Shown here: positions 17,401 to 26,407 of the stretch, piece by piece
Layout: each line of letters opens with the position of its first letter
Position numbering within the stretch: the first letter of the stretch is position 1
DNA from: Shewanella piezotolerans WP3
Lineage (GTDB): Bacteria > Pseudomonadota > Gammaproteobacteria > Enterobacterales > Shewanellaceae
Assembly: GCF_000014885.1 (NCBI RefSeq)
Contig: NC_011566.1
Location: 4,958,501 to 5,022,500 of the forward strand
Direction of reading: 5' to 3'
DNA length: 64,000 nt
Notes under the pieces: generated by a model
Told to the model about the DNA's origin: nothing
Seen by the model: only the letters and a program-made list of their open reading frames with translations
The model's database searches: none
Program-made: the position numbers and the translations under genes

Positions 17401-18919
17401 CGAATAAACGGTCGCCGCCGATCCAAAGACGCTGAGTACTATCTCGCCTAACCTGTTTAATCTTCTGTAACGTAACAATGCTCTTATCAGCACTCAAGCT
17501 TACATATTGAGGTTTAGCTAAACCTGGTTCCCAAAAGAACAATCCTCGGTTAGTAGCAAACCAAATCCGTCCGGGAATCAACGTGTCGAAATAGGTGCTA
17601 TAGATGGTTTTGTTCTCTAAGCTGCCTACTCCGCCGTTCCAGTCCGCAAATGTCTGCGTATGGAAGGTTTTTGTATTAACCACAGAAAGACCGCTGGTGC
17701 TCGAAAGTAAAATATTTTGCTCATCAAGGGCATCAATATGATAAATACTGTCATTGAGATCAATATTCTGCGGTGTGATGAAATAAGAATGTTTGGTTTG
17801 TCTATCGATAAGCAAGAGCCCAGCGTCAGTGCCAAGCCATAAATCTTCATTATCAGAATAGATAGACCAAATGACTTCATCAGGCATGTTGTAAGGTACT
17901 GACTTACTGTACTGTTCAAGTAAAAAATCCGGTGTGTCAGCCAATACAGCAACACCATCACCCGAGCCACCAATCCAGACAAGCCCCGTATTATCAACAG
18001 CGATATCGTGTATATAGTCGATGTTGGAATTCTGTTTTATTTCATTACCGTACTTTTCTACTAGCTCTGCATCGGGTTGCCACTTAAGCAAACCTGTTCG
18101 GCTAGCTAACCATAGAAAGCCGTTATCATCTTCTGCAATATGGGTAATATAATAAGGTAATTGTTCGATCTGTCTGAAAGATAAATCTTGTTCGACTAGC
18201 TCAAAAAATCCTTTGCTAGAGCTGATCCAAGTTCGACTACTGGAATCCCGAAGTATTTGTTCAATACGGCCATATGCTTCATGCCAAGGAAGTACAGCGA
18301 CTCTTTCTCCAACCTCATCGCGGATTTCAATCCTACCTTCTGTCGCCACCACAATTCGATTATCAGATAGAGTGGACATCGCTCGCCAAGGATAGTCTTG
18401 ATTACTGCTTAAGAAATTTATCCGCTCTAAGGACATTTTGCTGTAATTAAAACGTAGCAGCTCTCCCTCACCAGTGAGTATGATCCGGTTGCCCTGATCA
18501 TCTTCAATTTGTGAGGTGATCCCCACTCCCGTAAACTCTGGAAAAAGTGCAGGGCTGCCAAAGGCGGTAAAAGTATTGCTATAGATGTCATAAAGGTAGA
18601 TTTCATAGAAGCTACTCACCAACAGGTGACGCTTACTAAGAGGAGAGACCATTTTGATATGGTTATCACTGAGTTTAGAATCTAAACCGACCTGATCCAG
18701 TCTTCTAATTTTGCTACTGCCGACGCGATACAAACCTTCCTCAGTCGCTAGCCAAGTAAAACCATGCTCATCAAAACTGATATCCCATACGGTGCCATTT
18801 ATCAGTCCGTCACTGGCAGTAAAAATGCGTTGAACCACGCCACTGGCAAAGACCGGTGTCGAACAGATAAGCAACAAAATGATAAAACTAAACCACTTTT
18901 TTATAATTATAACTCTCAT
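14426..18919 (-). CDS. Periplasmic Reg_prop/Y_Y_Y sensor fused to PAS-GGDEF-EAL (c-di-GMP turnover)
   Basis: 1497 aa from ATG 18917-18919. The longer frame to 18991 begins inside a repeat element and lacks a signal peptide, so I reject it; from 18919 the N-terminus is MRVIIIKKWF plus a hydrophobic signal ending PVFA. Next come about 700 residues of two-component-regulator propeller blades (repeats such as GLVWIGGSGDGVAVL, DLWLGTDAGLLLI), then a Y_Y_Y domain (LQYRLRRPED...) and one membrane helix (GLMLIGVLLIGLAVILI). The cytoplasmic part has two PAS domains, a GGDEF domain with intact GGDEF, and an EAL domain with EALLRW, DDFGTGYSSL and AEGVE. Both cyclase and phosphodiesterase motifs look complete. 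Signal unknown; in the family the propeller often senses polysaccharide. Confidence 0.93.
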   Translation of the reverse strand: MRVIIIKKWFSFIILLLICSTPVFASGVVQRIFTASDGLINGTVWDISFDEHGFTWLATEEGLYRVGSSKIRRLDQVGLDSKLSDNHIKMVSPLSKRHLLVSSFYEIYLYDIYSNTFTAFGSPALFPEFTGVGITSQIEDDQGNRIILTGEGELLRFNYSKMSLERINFLSSNQDYPWRAMSTLSDNRIVVATEGRIEIRDEVGERVAVLPWHEAYGRIEQILRDSSSRTWISSSKGFFELVEQDLSFRQIEQLPYYITHIAEDDNGFLWLASRTGLLKWQPDAELVEKYGNEIKQNSNIDYIHDIAVDNTGLVWIGGSGDGVAVLADTPDFLLEQYSKSVPYNMPDEVIWSIYSDNEDLWLGTDAGLLLIDRQTKHSYFITPQNIDLNDSIYHIDALDEQNILLSSTSGLSVVNTKTFHTQTFADWNGGVGSLENKTIYSTYFDTLIPGRIWFATNRGLFFWEPGLAKPQYVSLSADKSIVTLQKIKQVRRDSTQRLWIGGDRLFGYFDKQQSFHEITAPIVNGQATASVTVIKEVEPDLWWIGLKNRGAVEYDHKTATTRSLTEDWKVDCNSVYFIEEIGRYRLIGCPRSIIRFDTLTEDVVVIAPEDGFVSDELNEGAVHISSEGLYVGTPDGAMLLDVDKLTNRTGKDTVLLESMEVYFESRTEISLVPQEGHRILPGAQLVSFQLARTNYLNEKPLQLQYRLRRPEDKTGGSFIYLNGQSQLNISGLGAGTHILEIISLENEVWSSIPFSFSFEVEVYWWQTSWFKGLMLIGVLLIGLAVILIRQRQVMAFRAINSALSDSENRLKQALKGSDSELWEWLLETDVFRLENVGGLLSAKDSQVYLKIGEIPIHNEDKSNVLIAWKDMLEERVDRFEVEYRYLRSDNSWGWIRVLGRPVERNRINGEIERVAGIYTDITEQRQLKDDVYLLAQAFENTTEAVLIYDRDELIQVTNKAAQDILGYKSSTLIGQSFSEVLLGKESGTHIADLLQHGLSWTGECTVACANDKQCVVWLNVSSILNTNGEATHYVVVFSDITDRKRTEADLRRLANYDVLTGLPNRSLFSSKLSQSIYQAEKEGGKLALLFLDLDRFKHVNDSYGHSMGDALLVEASNRLQTFISQENVLCRFGGDEFVILLRDDIYIDSINRLCEQLLASIQQPFDLYGREFYISTSIGVSLWPEDAKQPETLIKNADLAMYHAKDEGKGNFKYYSQDRNAEALYHLRLEADLRKAIERDEFELHFQPQIDILQNDKLVGVEALLRWNHPQDGYVRTDIFIKVAEACGLIVEIDRWVMREACRHGARWAQTLTEPLEVSVNISALHFRQHDFIQGVEKCLAETGMPNHALSLEITEGVLMKELKVAKQHLKELKALGVDVAIDDFGTGYSSLAYLRHFEVNTLKIDRSFLIDIATNKADQAIASSIIELARNLKLDVVAEGVETHEQLEQVFSRGCYVIQGYYFAKPMSSADLEVYMATRADLSLPPEAKQLLAPSL

Positions 18920-18964
18920 TTGATATACCCATTTAGCTTTAGGTATAGAGGTTTTTAGCTTTAA

Positions 18965-19228
18965 TACCAATTGCATTAAAAGTTTGACCATTCAGCGGGA
19001 ATTCAAAACGCTGTAGGCAAGTAGTGGAATTTGAGCTAATAGTTATTCTATATCCAAATCCCATAGCGAAGCATACAGCGTTTTGAAACCCGCACTACGT
19101 GAGCCCCTCAGTCTTTCCACTTCTGCTTTGCATTGGCTTAAAAGGGAATAACCATTTCTTTACCAATGCGCTTTGAATTGAAAAGGCTGAGGGGCTCTGA
19201 ACTGGCCAAATACTTAATGCAATTGGTA
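18965..19228. mobile_element. MITE-like element, family A copy 1 (264 bp)
   Basis: Terminal inverted repeats TACCAATTGCATTAA extend imperfectly to ~30 bases, and a direct TAA flanks both sides (18962-18964, 19229-19231). Inside are two long hairpins: GCGGGAATTCAAAACGCTGTA with TACAGCGTTTTGAAACCCGC, and CCCCTCAG...CTGAGGGG with a core AAAAGGGAATAACCATTTCT. No ORF. Copies at 37953 and 43577. It supplies a false start codon to the signalling gene on its left. Confidence 0.85.
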
Positions 19229-19306
19229 TAACTTGAATGTATCATTTAGATAACACAGAATCACGCATTGATTAGCACAAATCCCATATTTACGGGATTT
19301 AAGGCA

Positions 19307-19334
19307 TAAAAAAAGCGCTCAAATGAGCGCTTGA
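19307..19334. terminator. Terminator of the pdhR-aceEF-lpdA operon
   Basis: A-tract then AAGCGCTC / GAGCGCTT around AAAT, 15 bases past the lpdA stop on the minus strand. The transcript from lpdA ends in the U run complementary to the A-tract. Confidence 0.9.
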
Positions 19335-19349
19335 TTTATTAGGAAAATC

Positions 19350-20780
19350 TTACTTTTTCTTCTTTTTTGCCTTTGGGTTTGGCAAATCAGTAATTGAGCC
19401 TTCGTACATCTCGGCAGCAAGACCAACTGACTCATGTAGAGTTGGGTGAGCATGAATGGTCAATGCTAAATCTTCTGCATCACAACCCATTTCAATTGCT
19501 AGGCCAATTTCACCGAGTAACTCGCCACCGTTAACACCAACAATAGCACCACCGATCACACGATGAGTCTCTTTGTCGAAGATAAGCTTAGTCATACCTT
19601 CGCTCGCATCTGATGCGATTGCACGGCCACTTGCAGCCCAAGGGAAAGTTGCAGTTTCGTATGATACGCCCTGCTCTTTCGCTTCTTTCTCAGTTAGACC
19701 AACCCACGCGACTTCTGGATCTGTGTAAGCGATAGATGGGATCACTTTAGGATCGAAGAAGTGCTTAAGACCAGAGATAACCTCTGCAGCTACATGCCCT
19801 TCATGCACACCTTTATGAGCAAGCATTGGTTGACCAACAATGTCACCAATCGCGAAAATATTCGGTACGTTAGTACGCATCTGCTTATCAACATTGATGA
19901 AGCCACGCTCATCAACATTCACGCCAGCTTTCTCAGCGTCTAAGCCTTTACCATTTGGTGTACGGCCAATCGCAACAAGCACTGCATCATAACGCACAGG
20001 CTCGCTAGGTGCCTTCTTGCCTTCCATAGTCACGTAGATGCCGTCTTCTTTCGCTTCAACAGCTGTCACTTTAGTCTGCAAAATTAAGTTAAACTTCTTC
20101 TTAATTTGCTTGGTAAAGGTACGAACAACATCTTTATCTGCGGCAGGAATAACTTGATCGAACATCTCTACAACATCGATTTCGCTACCTAGAGATGAAT
20201 AAACGGTGCCCATTTCAAGACCGATAATTCCGCCGCCCATAACAAGTAACTTGCCAGGCACTTCTTTAAGCTCTAGCGCGTCAGTTGAATCCCAAATGCG
20301 TGGATCTTCATGTGGAATAAATGGCAGTTGAATTGGACGTGAACCCGCAGCAATGATTGCGTGCTCAAAGTGAACCACTTTAACGCCATCTTCACCTTGA
20401 ACTTCAAGCGTGTTAGGGCCAGTGAACTTGCCTAAGCCATTCACTACGTCAACTTTACGCATTTTAGACATTCCGCCTAATCCGCCAGTAAGCTGACCAA
20501 TTACTTTCTCTTTAAAGCCGCGAAGCTTATCAAGATCAATCTTTGGCTCACCAAAAACGACACCGTGGTCGGCAACAGCTTTTGCTTCTTCAATCACTTT
20601 AGAAACATGAAGCAATGCTTTAGATGGGATACAACCTACGTTCAAACAAACGCCACCCAATGTGCTGAAGCGTTCAACGATGACAGTATCTAGACCGAGA
20701 TCTGCAGCACGGAATGCCGCTGAATAGCCCGCAGGGCCTGCGCCTAGTACAACTACCTGAGTTTTGATTTCGTTACTCAT
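19350..20780 (-). CDS. lpdA: Dihydrolipoyl dehydrogenase Lpd (E3)
   Basis: Flavoprotein that reoxidises lipoyl groups of pyruvate and 2-oxoglutarate dehydrogenases, passing electrons to NAD. 476 aa. FAD-binding GAGPAGYSAA near residues 14-23, redox disulfide in GGVCLNVGCIPSK (about 43-55), NAD-binding GGGIIGLEMG, second FAD motif FAIGDIVGQPMLAH and the catalytic HAHPTLHES near the C-terminus are all intact. It ends in a run of lysines (KAKKKKK). Last gene of the pdh operon, 160 bases after aceF. That gap contains a weak terminator and a separate promoter, as in E. coli where lpd is also transcribed alone. Confidence 0.98.
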   Translation of the reverse strand: MSNEIKTQVVVLGAGPAGYSAAFRAADLGLDTVIVERFSTLGGVCLNVGCIPSKALLHVSKVIEEAKAVADHGVVFGEPKIDLDKLRGFKEKVIGQLTGGLGGMSKMRKVDVVNGLGKFTGPNTLEVQGEDGVKVVHFEHAIIAAGSRPIQLPFIPHEDPRIWDSTDALELKEVPGKLLVMGGGIIGLEMGTVYSSLGSEIDVVEMFDQVIPAADKDVVRTFTKQIKKKFNLILQTKVTAVEAKEDGIYVTMEGKKAPSEPVRYDAVLVAIGRTPNGKGLDAEKAGVNVDERGFINVDKQMRTNVPNIFAIGDIVGQPMLAHKGVHEGHVAAEVISGLKHFFDPKVIPSIAYTDPEVAWVGLTEKEAKEQGVSYETATFPWAASGRAIASDASEGMTKLIFDKETHRVIGGAIVGVNGGELLGEIGLAIEMGCDAEDLALTIHAHPTLHESVGLAAEMYEGSITDLPNPKAKKKKK

Positions 20781-20861
20781 GTTTTCCTCTATTCTTTTTA
20801 TGTCGTTGGCGGAAGCACCGTCTCAACGATAAAGTGTGGCCAAATCTTGTAAGGTGGCCGC

Positions 20862-20891
20862 ATTTTAACCTTTGTTTGATACTGATCACAA
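20862..20891 (-). promoter_or_regulatory. Internal promoter for lpdA
   Basis: On the minus strand TTGTGA (20886-20891) and TAAAAT (20862-20867) are 18 bases apart, 80 bases before the lpdA start. Four and five of six consensus bases match. It lets lpdA be made independently of aceEF. Confidence 0.5.
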
Positions 20892-20906
20892 TCCTAGTCG
20901 TAACAG

Positions 20907-20935
20907 AAAAAAGGCCACTCAACCTGAGCAGCCTT
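20907..20935 (-). terminator. Imperfect terminator after aceF
   Basis: On the minus strand AAGGC-tg-CTCA-ggt-TGAG-tg-GCCTT is followed by six Ts. The stem has an internal mismatch, so partial read-through into lpdA is likely. Confidence 0.6.
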
Positions 20936-20940
20936 CAACT

Positions 20941-22887
20941 TTACAAAATAAGTGTACGAATATCACTGAGGATGCTTGAAAGCGTGACACTAAATCGTGC
21001 CGCCATCGCACCATCGATAACTCGGTGATCATAAGATAATGACAGTGGTAGCATTAACTTAGGCTCAAAGTCTTTACCATTCCACTTCGGCTTAATTTCA
21101 GATTTAGATACACCCAAAATAGCCACATCTGGATAGTTAACGATAGGCGTAAACGCCGTACCACCAATACCACCTAGACTTGAGATTGTGAAACAGCTGC
21201 CTTGCATATCAGCAGACTTCAGCTTGCCATCACGCGCACGGACGGATATATCCATCAGCTCACGAGAAAGCTCAACAATACCTTTCTTATCAACATCACG
21301 AACTACTGGCACCATCAAGCCATTTGGCGTATCAACAGCCACACCGATATGGAAGTACTTCTTCTTAATCAGTGACTCACCGTCAGCGCTTAAACTTGAA
21401 TTAAACACAGGGAATTCAGCTAATGCCTTGGCAACTGCTTTCATCATAAAGACTAATGGCGTGATCTTATAATCCGCTTTCTTCTTAGCAGCCAAAGTGT
21501 TCTGTTCTTTACGGAACGCTTCAAGCTCAGTGATATCAGCTTCATCAAACTGCGTCACATGTGGGATAGTTACCCAGTTGCGATGCAAGTTAGGACCAGA
21601 GATCTTCTGAATACGACTTAACGGCACTTCTTCAACTTCACCAAATTTGGCGAAATCTACTTTCGGCGCTGCAATCACATTCAAGCCACCAGCACCGCCA
21701 GCAACCGCTGTAGCGGCAGATGCTTTAGGACGACTCAGCTCATACTTGATAAAGGCTTGAACATCTTCTTTAAGAATACGTCCTTTACGGCCTGTACCTT
21801 TAACCAGCGTCAGGTCAGCACCAAATTCACGCGCTAAGCGACGCACTGCTGGTGACGCATGTACCGCACCAGTCTTAGGTTGGTTACCCGCACTTGGATG
21901 ATGCGGCACAGGTGGCTTGCTAGCTGTAGGTGCGGCTACTGGAGCTGGTGCACTTGCTGCAGGCGCGCTTGCAGCTGGAGCCGCAACAGGTGCAGGTGCA
22001 GCTGAAACCGTTTCAATGCTCGCAATCACGCTACCTTGAGAAACTTTATCACCCAGCTTTACAGTCAATCCAACCACTTTACCGGCAACTGGTGCAGGTA
22101 CTTCCATAGTCGCTTTGTCTGTCTCTAATGTGATGAGGCCTTGATCAAGCGTCACTTCATCACCAATGGCAACCAGTACTTCAATCACGTCTACGTCTGC
22201 AGCATCACCGATATCAGGCACGGCAATCTCTTGCACTGCACTCACACTCGCTGCAGCTGCTGTAACAGGCGCTTCTGCAGCCACAGGTGTTGATGCTGGA
22301 GCGGCATCGCCAACTTCAAGCATCAATACTAATGAGCCCATAGACACTTTATCGCCAACGTTAACTTTAAGCTCTTTAACGATACCAGCTGAAGGTGCTG
22401 GCACCTCCATAGTGGCTTTGTCTGTTTCCAGCGTAATCAAACCTGTATCAGCATCAATTTTATCGCCGACGGCAACCAAGACTTCAATCACATCAACATC
22501 TGCTGCATCACCAATATCAGGCACATTGACTTCGATAACTTGTGTACTAGTTGCAACTGGTGCTGCTGCTACAGAAGCTGGAGCCGCTACTGGTGCTGGA
22601 GCAGAAGGTGCTACAGGAGCAGGAGCCTCTGCAACAGGCGCTTCGCTCGCCGCAGCTGACATCATTGCAATCAACTTACCTTCTGACACGGTATCGCCAA
22701 CTGCGACTTTAAGCTCGCTCAATACACCTGCAAATGGTGCAGGGATATCCATCGTTGCCTTATCGCTTTCAACCGTGATGATTGACTCTTCTGCTGCCAG
22801 CGTATCGCCTACAGCAACACAGATTTCAATAACCTGAACTTCATCACCACCGATATCAGGAACCAAAACTTCTTTTAATTCAGCCAT
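20941..22887 (-). CDS. aceF: Pyruvate dehydrogenase E2, dihydrolipoyl acetyltransferase AceF
   Basis: Core of the pyruvate dehydrogenase complex, transferring acetyl from lipoamide to CoA. 648 aa with three N-terminal lipoyl domains (each with a lipoylated lysine in ESDKATM or ETDKATM, near residues 40, 155 and 260). These are joined by Ala/Pro-rich flexible linkers whose DNA is repetitive. A peripheral subunit-binding domain follows (ASPAVRRLAREFG, ~340-377), then the catalytic domain with the active-site YDHRVIDGA about 30 residues from the end. Three lipoyl domains is the E. coli arrangement. It starts 12 bases after the aceE stop, so the two are co-transcribed. Confidence 0.98.
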   Translation of the reverse strand: MAELKEVLVPDIGGDEVQVIEICVAVGDTLAAEESIITVESDKATMDIPAPFAGVLSELKVAVGDTVSEGKLIAMMSAAASEAPVAEAPAPVAPSAPAPVAAPASVAAAPVATSTQVIEVNVPDIGDAADVDVIEVLVAVGDKIDADTGLITLETDKATMEVPAPSAGIVKELKVNVGDKVSMGSLVLMLEVGDAAPASTPVAAEAPVTAAAASVSAVQEIAVPDIGDAADVDVIEVLVAIGDEVTLDQGLITLETDKATMEVPAPVAGKVVGLTVKLGDKVSQGSVIASIETVSAAPAPVAAPAASAPAASAPAPVAAPTASKPPVPHHPSAGNQPKTGAVHASPAVRRLAREFGADLTLVKGTGRKGRILKEDVQAFIKYELSRPKASAATAVAGGAGGLNVIAAPKVDFAKFGEVEEVPLSRIQKISGPNLHRNWVTIPHVTQFDEADITELEAFRKEQNTLAAKKKADYKITPLVFMMKAVAKALAEFPVFNSSLSADGESLIKKKYFHIGVAVDTPNGLMVPVVRDVDKKGIVELSRELMDISVRARDGKLKSADMQGSCFTISSLGGIGGTAFTPIVNYPDVAILGVSKSEIKPKWNGKDFEPKLMLPLSLSYDHRVIDGAMAARFSVTLSSILSDIRTLIL

Positions 22888-22899
22888 TTTGTTTCCCTC

Positions 22900-25563
22900 T
22901 TACGCGTACTGTGGGTTGATCTTGTCAACGTCGATACCATACTCATTGATGGCTTTAGTTAGCACATCAACAGGCAGCTCGTTACGGTCAACAAGGGCTT
23001 TCAGAGAAGCAATTACAATAAACTTAGCGTCAACTTCAAAGTGATGACGTAGGTTTTCGCGACTATCACTGCGACCGAAACCATCAGTACCAAGAACTTT
23101 ATAGTCTGTTGGTACGTAGGCACGTAGTTGCTCACCGTATATCTTCATGTAGTCTGTCGCCACAATCGCTGGTGCATCTTTCGAAAGCACTTCACTAATG
23201 TATGGCACTTTTGGTGTTTCAGTTGGGTGCAGCATGTTGTAACGCTCTGCAGCCTGACCATCACGGGTTAGCTCATTAAAACTAGTAACACTGAATACAT
23301 CAGTGGTGATGCCAAAATCTTTTGATAGTGCAACCGCCGCTTTGCGAACTTGCTCTAAGATGGTGCCACTACCCATGAGTTGCACAGAACCTTTACCGCT
23401 ACCTTGCAGGGTTTCAAGCTTGTAGATACCTTTAACGATACCTTCTTCAGCGCCTTCTGGCATTGCTGGCTGCTCGTAGTTCTCGTTCATCGTGGTTAGG
23501 TAGTAGAAAACATCTTCCTGCTCACCGTACATACGACGAATACCATCTTGTACTACCACTGCGATTTCGTAACCGTAAGTTGGATCGTACGAGATACAGT
23601 TTGGAATAGTGTTAGCCAATACATGACTGTGACCATCTTGATGCTGTAGACCTTCGCCGTTTAGGGTTGTACGACCTGAGGTACCACCAACCATGAAGCC
23701 ACGTGCACGCATGTCACCTGCCGCCCAAGCCATGTCACCAATACGCTGGAAACCAAACATTGAGTAGTAGATATAGAACGGGATCATTGGGGTATCGTTA
23801 ACTGAGTAACTCGTTGCCGCAGCAACCCAAGATGACATTGCACCTAGCTCGTTAATACCTTCTTGCAATACCTGACCACTTTTATCTTCGCGGTAGTAAG
23901 CCACTTGATCTGAATCTTGTGGTTCGTACTTTTGCCCTTCATGAGCGTAAATACCTACTTGGCGGAATAGACCTTCCATACCAAAGGTACGCGCTTCATC
24001 AGGAATAATCGGTACGATCTGCTTACCAATCTTCTTGTCTTTAAGCAATGCAGTCAAAATACGCACAAATGCCATAGTGCTTGAGATCTGACGACCGTTT
24101 GAGCCTTTAAGCACTGAGTCAAAGATCTTCAATGATGGCACTTCAAGCTCTTGCGAGAACTTCTCACGACGTGCAGGGATTGCACCGTGTAGCTCTGCGC
24201 GACGCGCTTTTAGATACTGAACTTCTTCAGAATCGGCACCTGGATGATAGAAAGGAATATCTTCTAGCTGATCATCACTGATTGGGATATTGAAACGGTC
24301 GCGGAAGTATTTAAGTGACTCAACACCCATCTTCTTCACGTTGTGAGCGATGTTCTTACCTTCGCCTGCGTCACCCATACCGTAACCTTTAACGGTTTTA
24401 GCTAGGATTACTGTTGGACGACCTTTAGTGTTTTTAGCATGCTGTAGCGCAGCAAAAATCTTAACTGGATCATGACCACCACGGTTTAGACGCCAGATGT
24501 CATCATCTGACATGTTAGCAACCATTTCGGCAGTTTCAGGGTACTTACCAAAGAAGTGCTCACGGGTGTACGCGCCACCTTTAGCTTTACAGTTCTGGTA
24601 TTCACCATCAACGGTTTCTTCCATCAACTGCAGTAACTTACCGCTGGTATCGCGTGCAAGTAGTGGATCCCAGTAGCGACCCCAAATCACTTTAACCGCT
24701 TCCCAGCCAGCGCCGCGGAATTCGCCTTCAAGTTCTTGGATAATTTTACCGTTACCACGTACAGGACCATCAAGACGCTGCAGGTTACAGTTAACGATAA
24801 AGCATAAGTTATCTAGCTCTTCACGAGCAGCAAGACCGATAGCACCTAATGTTTCAGGCTCATCACACTCGCCGTCACCTAAGAAACAGTAAACCGTTTG
24901 CTCTGAGCAATCTTTCAGACCACGATCAGTAAGATACTTTAGGAAACGTGCTTGATAGATAGCTTGGATAGGACCAAGACCCATAGATACTGTCGGGAAC
25001 TGCCAGTAATCAGGCATCAACTTAGGGTGCGGGTATGAAGACAAACCTTTGCCATCAACTTCTTGACGGAAACCATTCATCTGATCTTCACTAATGCGTC
25101 CTTCAAGGAAAGAGCGCGAGTAGATCCCCGGTGCAATATGTCCTTGGAAGTAAACCAAATCGCCGCCGTCTTTTTCATTTGGACCGCGGAAGAAGTGGTT
25201 AAAACAAACGTCATAAATAGTTGCACTCGATGCAAAGCTCGAGATGTGACCACCTAGCTCTAGATCTTTCTTAGAACCACGCAGAACCATCGCCAATGCA
25301 TTCCAACGAACGATAGCGCGAATACGGCGCTCCATCTCTTGGTTGCCAGGCATATGAGGCTCTTGGCCTGAAGGAATAGTGTTCAAGTAAGCGGTTGTCG
25401 CTTTATAAGGTAGGTGAGTACCATTACGACGCGCTTTATCAATCAACTTCTCTAGTAGATAGTGCGCACGTTCAGGGCCTTCTTGCTCTAATACCGCTTG
25501 CAGTGAATCTACCCATTCCTGAGTTTCTAGTGGATCTAAATCTTGTAGCATATGTTCAGACAT
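22900..25563 (-). CDS. aceE: Pyruvate dehydrogenase E1, AceE
   Basis: Homodimeric thiamine-diphosphate enzyme that decarboxylates pyruvate and acetylates AceF lipoyl groups. I start at ATG 25561-25563 (MSEHMLQDLDPLETQEWVDS), with GGAAGGA seven bases upstream. The upstream in-frame TTG at 25585-25587 adds eight residues unlike the family. This gives 887 aa, the same as E. coli. The ThDP/Mg motif runs from GDGECDEPE to NCNLQRLDG, and the C-terminal FGRSDSRENLRHHFEVD is typical. Second gene of the pdhR operon, 68 bases after pdhR. Confidence 0.98.
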   Translation of the reverse strand: MSEHMLQDLDPLETQEWVDSLQAVLEQEGPERAHYLLEKLIDKARRNGTHLPYKATTAYLNTIPSGQEPHMPGNQEMERRIRAIVRWNALAMVLRGSKKDLELGGHISSFASSATIYDVCFNHFFRGPNEKDGGDLVYFQGHIAPGIYSRSFLEGRISEDQMNGFRQEVDGKGLSSYPHPKLMPDYWQFPTVSMGLGPIQAIYQARFLKYLTDRGLKDCSEQTVYCFLGDGECDEPETLGAIGLAAREELDNLCFIVNCNLQRLDGPVRGNGKIIQELEGEFRGAGWEAVKVIWGRYWDPLLARDTSGKLLQLMEETVDGEYQNCKAKGGAYTREHFFGKYPETAEMVANMSDDDIWRLNRGGHDPVKIFAALQHAKNTKGRPTVILAKTVKGYGMGDAGEGKNIAHNVKKMGVESLKYFRDRFNIPISDDQLEDIPFYHPGADSEEVQYLKARRAELHGAIPARREKFSQELEVPSLKIFDSVLKGSNGRQISSTMAFVRILTALLKDKKIGKQIVPIIPDEARTFGMEGLFRQVGIYAHEGQKYEPQDSDQVAYYREDKSGQVLQEGINELGAMSSWVAAATSYSVNDTPMIPFYIYYSMFGFQRIGDMAWAAGDMRARGFMVGGTSGRTTLNGEGLQHQDGHSHVLANTIPNCISYDPTYGYEIAVVVQDGIRRMYGEQEDVFYYLTTMNENYEQPAMPEGAEEGIVKGIYKLETLQGSGKGSVQLMGSGTILEQVRKAAVALSKDFGITTDVFSVTSFNELTRDGQAAERYNMLHPTETPKVPYISEVLSKDAPAIVATDYMKIYGEQLRAYVPTDYKVLGTDGFGRSDSRENLRHHFEVDAKFIVIASLKALVDRNELPVDVLTKAINEYGIDVDKINPQYA

Positions 25564-25631
25564 GACGCTGTCCTTCCCTATATACATTAATAATAAATGA
25601 AAAATATGGATAAAACGGTGTTGGCTTGTGC

Positions 25632-26384
25632 CTAATCACCGCTCTTTAAACGGCGCAGACTACGCTGCAACCGGCTATCTTCTTCCCTTACAGACAACAT
25701 AACCTCTTCAATGTAACTTAAGTGTTCATTGGAGGCCTCTCTAGCTGCTTCAGGGTCACGGCGTACAATGGCAGCAAGCAGAGCTCGTCTGTGATCGTTT
25801 GCCATGGTAGAGGCTTCTTCGCGTCGGCTTAAAAGCTCTAAGTTCTGTGCCACGTTTTTATGCAGCACAGGAGATAAACTTAAAACAAGATGCAGCATCG
25901 CCACATTATGTGATGCTTCAGCCACTGCACGATAAAAACGTACAATGGCATTAGCTTGATTTTCAACACCCGTCGCCGCTTCCACTTCTAAAATGGTGCG
26001 CTTAATGTTTTGCATGTCGGCATCATTTCCACGAAGCGCGGCAAAATAGGCCATCATGCCTTCAGTCGCATGACGAAACTCAAGTAAGTCATACTGACTT
26101 TCAGAGTCTGAATGCATGAGTTCAACGATAGGGTCGGCAAGACTTTGCCAAAGTTGTTCTTTTACATAGGTACCGCCACCTTGGCGGCGCATCAACAAGC
26201 CTTTTGCTTCTAGCTTTTGAATCGCTTCACGCAGTGATGGGCGTGACACTTCAAACTGCAGCGCCAATTCACGCTCAGGCGGAAGCTTCTGTCCTGGTTG
26301 AATACTGCCTTCCAGAATCATCTGTTCCAACTGACCCATAATGACGTCAGATATTTTTGGCTGGTTTATTTTGCTATAAGCCAT
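25632..26384 (-). CDS. pdhR: Pyruvate-responsive repressor PdhR (GntR/FadR family)
   Basis: Represses the pyruvate dehydrogenase operon when pyruvate is low. 250 aa. The N-terminal winged helix-turn-helix (LPPERELALQFEVSRPSLREA near residues 38-58, then RRQGGGTYV) is followed by an all-helical FCD ligand domain. First gene of pdhR-aceE-aceF-lpdA. A perfect PdhR operator lies 24 bases upstream of its ATG, so it is autoregulated. Confidence 0.96.
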   Translation of the reverse strand: MAYSKINQPKISDVIMGQLEQMILEGSIQPGQKLPPERELALQFEVSRPSLREAIQKLEAKGLLMRRQGGGTYVKEQLWQSLADPIVELMHSDSESQYDLLEFRHATEGMMAYFAALRGNDADMQNIKRTILEVEAATGVENQANAIVRFYRAVAEASHNVAMLHLVLSLSPVLHKNVAQNLELLSRREEASTMANDHRRALLAAIVRRDPEAAREASNEHLSYIEEVMLSVREEDSRLQRSLRRLKSGD

Positions 26385-26407
26385 GTGGCCCTCAGCTCCT
26401 ATTGTAA

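Noticed and set aside
18920..18991. Upstream extension of the GGDEF/EAL protein to ATG 18991
   Set aside because: That ATG lies in the end of a family A repeat element, and the extension would place residues before a clean signal peptide.
22166..22837. Long plus-strand open frame rich in Ala, Ser and Thr opposite aceF
   Set aside because: Shadow of the repetitive lipoyl-domain and Ala/Pro linker codons of aceF; no start signals.
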